From: J095 sp964407935
GTDB taxonomy: Bacteria; Chloroflexota; Anaerolineae; 4572-78; J111
Length of the DNA: 9,520 nucleotides
Direction: 5' to 3'
NCBI GenBank assembly: GCA_964407935.1
Contig: CAYOXS010000235.1
Location: 1-9,520 of the forward strand
Position numbers and translations under genes: made by a program
Part shown: in pieces, positions 5,902 to 9,520 of the stretch
Numbering within the stretch: the stretch's first letter is position 1
How the letters are laid out: each line of letters opens with the position of its first letter
The notes under the pieces: model-generated
Seen by the model: the letters and a program-made list of their open reading frames with translations, nothing else
Told to the model about the DNA's origin: nothing
Databases searched by the model: none

Positions 5902-6912
5902 ATGAAAAGATGGCTAAAAATGAGAGCGTCAGCTTATTGGTTCACTCTGCTTTTACTTGTTGCCGGCGGATTAATTGGCCTGGCTGCCTGCACTCAGGCT
6001 ACAAGTATTCCCTCAACCCCGACCCCCATTACGGTACAGCTCACCTGGACACACAGCGCGCAATTTGCCGGCTTTTACGCCGCCGACCAAAACGGTGATT
6101 ACGCCGCCGAGGGTCTGGCGGTCAAGTTTATCGAAGGCGGCCCCACGGTGGACCGGCTTGCCTCCGTACTTAACGGCGAGGCCCAATTTGGCCTGGTCGG
6201 CGGGGTAGAGCTGATTCCGGCTCGCGCCGAGGGCAAACCTGTCCGCGCCATCGCCACTATTTTTCGACATGACCCCTTTGCCTTTTTCGCTTTGGCCGAC
6301 TCCGGTATCACCCGTCCCGAAGATTTTGTGGGTAAAACTCTGATGGTGCGGCCTCGCGCTATGCCTATTCTGCAAGCCATACTGGCCCGGGTGGGCATTA
6401 CGTCTCAACCATACACAGTCAATGCCCAGGCCGATTTTACCGCCTTATATACCGGCGATGTTGACGTGGCGACCGGTTTTGTAACCAGCCAGGGCGTTGA
6501 AGCCGAGCGGGCCGGGCACAAACTCAATGTCATTTATCCCGATGATTACGGGGTGCACCTGACCAGTGACAATATTTTTGCCACCGATGAGTTTTTGGCC
6601 GCAAACCCCAAATTGGTGACGCGTTTTCTGCGGGCCACCTTCAAAGGCTGGACCTACGTTGTTGAACACCCCGGCGAAGTTGGAGCGCTGGTAGCCAAAT
6701 ATGATCCCAACGCTGATGTTAGCCTCCAAACCGACCAGATGATCGCCAGCCTGCCGCTCATCAATACCGGCGAAGATCACATCGGCTGGATGAAACCCGA
6801 AGTGTGGGCCGGCATGGAACATACTCTGCGCGCCCAGGGCGTACTGACCAAACCGATCAATGTAACCGAAGTGTACACTCTGCAATTTCTGGAGGAAATT
6901 TACCAAAGGTGA
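5902..6912 (+). CDS. NMT1/THI5-like periplasmic substrate-binding lipoprotein
   Basis: This is a 336-aa solute-binding protein of the NMT1/THI5/SsuA-like group, which binds small organic ligands such as pyrimidine precursors or sulfonates; the ligand cannot be told here. The N-terminus is a lipoprotein signal: basic MKRWLKMR, a hydrophobic run (about 14-27), then lipobox LAAC with C30 as the lipidated residue, and a Ser/Thr/Pro-rich tether. The mature domain opens with VQLTWTHSAQFAGFYAADQ (45-63), the typical first strand and helix of the fold; EGGPTVDRLASVLNGEAQFG and the later DVATGF region fit the two-lobe binding cleft. The start could be M1 (5902) or M7 (5920); neither has a clear ribosome binding site, but both leave an intact signal peptide. 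It overlaps the kinase gene by four bases. No permease or ATPase partner is present. Confidence 0.85.
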   Translation: MKRWLKMRASAYWFTLLLLVAGGLIGLAACTQATSIPSTPTPITVQLTWTHSAQFAGFYAADQNGDYAAEGLAVKFIEGGPTVDRLASVLNGEAQFGLVGGVELIPARAEGKPVRAIATIFRHDPFAFFALADSGITRPEDFVGKTLMVRPRAMPILQAILARVGITSQPYTVNAQADFTALYTGDVDVATGFVTSQGVEAERAGHKLNVIYPDDYGVHLTSDNIFATDEFLAANPKLVTRFLRATFKGWTYVVEHPGEVGALVAKYDPNADVSLQTDQMIASLPLINTGEDHIGWMKPEVWAGMEHTLRAQGVLTKPINVTEVYTLQFLEEIYQR

Positions 6913-9520
6913 CTCTGCGGCTGAGCATAACCGCCAAATTAACCCTGCTCTTTGTGCTGTTTGCCGCTTTCCTGCTGCTGAGCGTGGGCGCGCTGGCTTA
7001 CGCCAGTGGCCGGGCTTCGCTGGAAGCAGCCACCATCTCCGATCTGCTTTCGACGGCGATTGAAAAAGAAGCGGCGCTGAACACCTGGGTTCAGGACCGG
7101 CAGTCAAACGTTACCGCGTTGGCCCACTCGCCCGATTTGGTGGCCGCTGTGGCGGCTTTGGCTGCTGCCGCGCCGGGTTCCGGCCAGGCTCAACTTGCGC
7201 ACAATCGCCTGGTGCACCAGCTTCAAACATGGGCCGGGCCGGGCCGGCAGTACCTCACCCTGCTGGTGATTGAGGCGGGAACGGGCCGGGTGATTGCCGC
7301 CACCGATCCTGACGAAGAGGGTAAATTTAAAGAGAATCGCCCCTATTTTATTAATGGCGAGAGCGGCCCATACATTCAAAACATCTATTACTCGTTGGCC
7401 CTGCAGGGGCCGGCAATGACCGTGGCCGCGCCTTTGCGCTTGGCCCAGGGGCAATTGCTGGGTGTACTGGCCGGCCGGTTGAACCTTAACGAACTGAACA
7501 CAATTATCAACCGGCGCACAGACCTGCACCAAACCGATGATGCTTTTTTGGTGAATACCTCAAATCTGATTGTCACCCAACCCCGATTTATCAGCGACCC
7601 GGCTGTACTCCGGCGTGGTTTGCACACCGAGGCAATTAAGAATTGCCTCACCCCCAGCAGCGGCGTCATCTCCGCCGGCGATTATCGGGACGTGCCGGCC
7701 ATTATCGTGTACCGCTGGCTGCCAGAGCGCCAGCTTTGCCTGATTGTTAAAATTGACCGGGCCGAGGCGCTGGCTCCGGCCCACGCCTTTGGCCAGACAA
7801 TTCTGCTCATTGGCAGCCTGGCGCTGGTGGCGGCATCGATTTTGGCGGTAGGGCTGGCTCGCACCATCACCCGGCCGCTGCTGGCGTTGCAGGCCGGGGC
7901 GGTTCGTTTGGGGCAGGGCCAATTAAATGCGCGCCTGCCGGAAACATCCAGTGATGATGAACTGGGCCAACTGGCCCGCGAGTTTAATACGATGGCTGCC
8001 GCCCTGGCCGACAAAGAAACCCAACTCCGCCGTTACACCGAGACGCTGGAACATATAGTTGAGGAACGAACAGGGTCGCTGCGGCAGAGCGAGGAGCAGT
8101 TCCGTTTGGTGGTCGAGGCATCGCCCAACGCTTTTATTCTGGTGAGTACCGCCGGCAAGATCAGCCTGGTTAATGCTCAAACCGAAAGTCTGTTTGGCTA
8201 TGCCCGCGATGAACTGCTGGACCAACCCGTAGAGATACTGCTGCCGGCTCAAATTCACGCCCGGCACAGCCGCTATCGAGATGCTTTTTTAGCATCGCCC
8301 ACAGCCCGGCCAATGGGCGCGGGGCGAGACCTGTTTGGGTTACGCAAAGATGGCAGCCAGGTGCCGGTTGAAATCGGTCTCAACCCCATCACCACCCCGG
8401 CCGGCCAGTTTGTGCTGGCTTCAATCATCGATATTACCGAACGCAAGCAGGCCGAGCAAGAGATAGCCCGGTCTTTTCAGCGGGAACAGACAGCGCGCAT
8501 TGAAGCCGAGGCCGCGCAGCAGCGGCTGGCCTTTCTGGTTGAGGCCAGTAACGCCTTGGCTGCTTCGCTGGATTACCAAACCACCCTGGCGGTGGTGGCC
8601 CAACTGGCTGTTCCCCGCGTTGCCGATTGGAGCGCGGTTGACGTGGTTGAGCCGGATGGCTCGCTGAAGCGGGTGGCGGTAGTCCACACCGACCCCGCCA
8701 AAGTGGAGCTGGCTTACGAACTCCAGCGCCGTTTCCCGCCCAACCCGGATGCGCCCCGTGGTATTTACCATGTGCTGCGCTCCGGCGAGGCCGAATTTTA
8801 TCCCGAAATCTCCGAAACCCTGCTAACAGCGGCCGGCCTGAATGAAGAAGAGTTTGACATCATCCGCGAGTTGGGCTTAAATTCAGCCATCACCGTGCCG
8901 ATGATCATCCGTGGCCGGGTGCTTGGCGTTATCACTTTTGTGGCGGCAGAATCTAACCGGCGGTACAGTGAAGCTGACCTGGCTACAGCCAAAGAACTGG
9001 CCGGCCGGGCCGCGCTGGCCGTAGATAACGCCCGGCTTTTCCGGCAGGCGCAGCGGATGAATATTGAGCTTGAAGAAAGGGTGCGGGAAAGAACCGCCCA
9101 GCTTGAAGCTACTAACAAAGAGCTTGAAGCCTTTGCCTACGCCGTATCTCACGATCTGCGGGCGCCGCTGCGCAGCATCGATGGGTTTAGCCAGGCCTTG
9201 CAGGAAGATTACGCCGCCAGTTTGGATGCCGAGGCGCACCGTTACCTGCAACGGGTGCGCGCCGCCAGCCAGCGCATGGCCCAGCTCATTGATGACTTAT
9301 TGATGCTCTCGCGCCTGACCCGCAGCGAGATGCGCCCCGAAACCATCAACCTGAGCGCGCTGGCGCGGTCAATTGCCGCCGAACTGCGCGGGGCGGAGCC
9401 GGGCCGGCAAGTTGAGTTTGTTATTGCGCCGGATGTGGTTGTTACCGCAGATGCCCATTTAATGCGGGTGGCTCTGGAAAATTTGCTGGGCAATGCCTTT
9501 AAGTTTACGGCCAAACAGGC
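6909..9520 (+). CDS. Membrane sensor histidine kinase (extracytoplasmic sensor-HAMP-PAS-GAF-HisKA-HATPase), cut at window end
   Basis: An uninterrupted frame of 870 codons starts with GTG in a GTGA overlap with the upstream stop and runs off the window. GGAGGAA (6891-6897) is 11 bases upstream. Domains in order: transmembrane helix (about 11-31), Cache-like extracytoplasmic sensor (about 32-290), second helix (about 297-317), HAMP (about 318-370, with DELGQLAREFNTMA), coiled linker, PAS (about 395-513, ending IIDITERKQAEQE), GAF (about 540-710), coiled linker, and HisKA with the phosphorylated H748 in FAYAVSHDLRAPLRSI. The start of the ATPase domain carries its N-box (N858 and N862 in ENLLGNAFKF); the G-boxes lie beyond the edge. 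The protein should autophosphorylate H748 and pass phosphate to a response regulator not seen here. Overlap with the binding-protein gene implies co-translation and a shared sensory role. The Cache assignment is by pattern only. Confidence 0.9.
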   Translation, partial: MTLRLSITAKLTLLFVLFAAFLLLSVGALAYASGRASLEAATISDLLSTAIEKEAALNTWVQDRQSNVTALAHSPDLVAAVAALAAAAPGSGQAQLAHNRLVHQLQTWAGPGRQYLTLLVIEAGTGRVIAATDPDEEGKFKENRPYFINGESGPYIQNIYYSLALQGPAMTVAAPLRLAQGQLLGVLAGRLNLNELNTIINRRTDLHQTDDAFLVNTSNLIVTQPRFISDPAVLRRGLHTEAIKNCLTPSSGVISAGDYRDVPAIIVYRWLPERQLCLIVKIDRAEALAPAHAFGQTILLIGSLALVAASILAVGLARTITRPLLALQAGAVRLGQGQLNARLPETSSDDELGQLAREFNTMAAALADKETQLRRYTETLEHIVEERTGSLRQSEEQFRLVVEASPNAFILVSTAGKISLVNAQTESLFGYARDELLDQPVEILLPAQIHARHSRYRDAFLASPTARPMGAGRDLFGLRKDGSQVPVEIGLNPITTPAGQFVLASIIDITERKQAEQEIARSFQREQTARIEAEAAQQRLAFLVEASNALAASLDYQTTLAVVAQLAVPRVADWSAVDVVEPDGSLKRVAVVHTDPAKVELAYELQRRFPPNPDAPRGIYHVLRSGEAEFYPEISETLLTAAGLNEEEFDIIRELGLNSAITVPMIIRGRVLGVITFVAAESNRRYSEADLATAKELAGRAALAVDNARLFRQAQRMNIELEERVRERTAQLEATNKELEAFAYAVSHDLRAPLRSIDGFSQALQEDYAASLDAEAHRYLQRVRAASQRMAQLIDDLLMLSRLTRSEMRPETINLSALARSIAAELRGAEPGRQVEFVIAPDVVVTADAHLMRVALENLLGNAFKFTAKQ

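Overview
The window reads as a metagenomic or draft scaffold from a GC-rich bacterium. An internal run of Ns flanked by degenerate G/C homopolymers marks an assembly join. Protein style, GC-rich codon use, a lipobox signal peptide and a heptamer array inside an operon suggest a member of the Chloroflexota (Anaerolineae or Caldilineae-like). That placement is an inference from general appearance, with no phylogenetic marker behind it.

Positions 1-280 are non-coding. They hold two strong hairpins (1-27 and 48-74) and an AT-richer leader that ends in a good ribosome binding site. Positions 281-4172 carry an aerobic carbon monoxide dehydrogenase operon in the order coxM-coxS-coxL: FAD subunit, 2x[2Fe-2S] subunit and molybdenum-copper catalytic subunit. 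CoxL has the AYRCSFR active-site loop of form I enzymes, so this is a genuine CO oxidiser type and not a form II or xanthine-oxidase-like relative. Seven tandem copies of a heptamer lie between coxS and coxL. Positions 4173-4364 contain the assembly join. Positions 4365-5519 encode an XdhC/CoxI-type molybdoenzyme maturation protein fused to two C-terminal YHS cysteine domains. A 14-bp hairpin (5538-5571) then closes the block.

Positions 5572-5901 are non-coding, with some local secondary structure and a good -10 box at 5801-5806. They precede a second transcription unit: an NMT1/THI5-like substrate-binding lipoprotein (5902-6912) overlapping by four bases a large membrane sensor histidine kinase (6909 to the window end, open). 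No transporter permease or ATPase gene is present, so the binding protein probably feeds ligand information to the kinase.

How the genes work together: CoxM, CoxS and CoxL form the (LMS)2 enzyme that oxidises CO and water to CO2 and passes electrons through molybdenum, the iron-sulfur clusters and FAD to the respiratory chain. The XdhC-YHS protein is the natural candidate for finishing the active site. Because form I enzymes need copper as well as sulfurated molybdenum, a maturation factor carrying two metal-type cysteine domains is the most interesting object here. The downstream binding-protein/kinase pair looks like a separate sensory module. Whether it has anything to do with CO metabolism cannot be told from this window.
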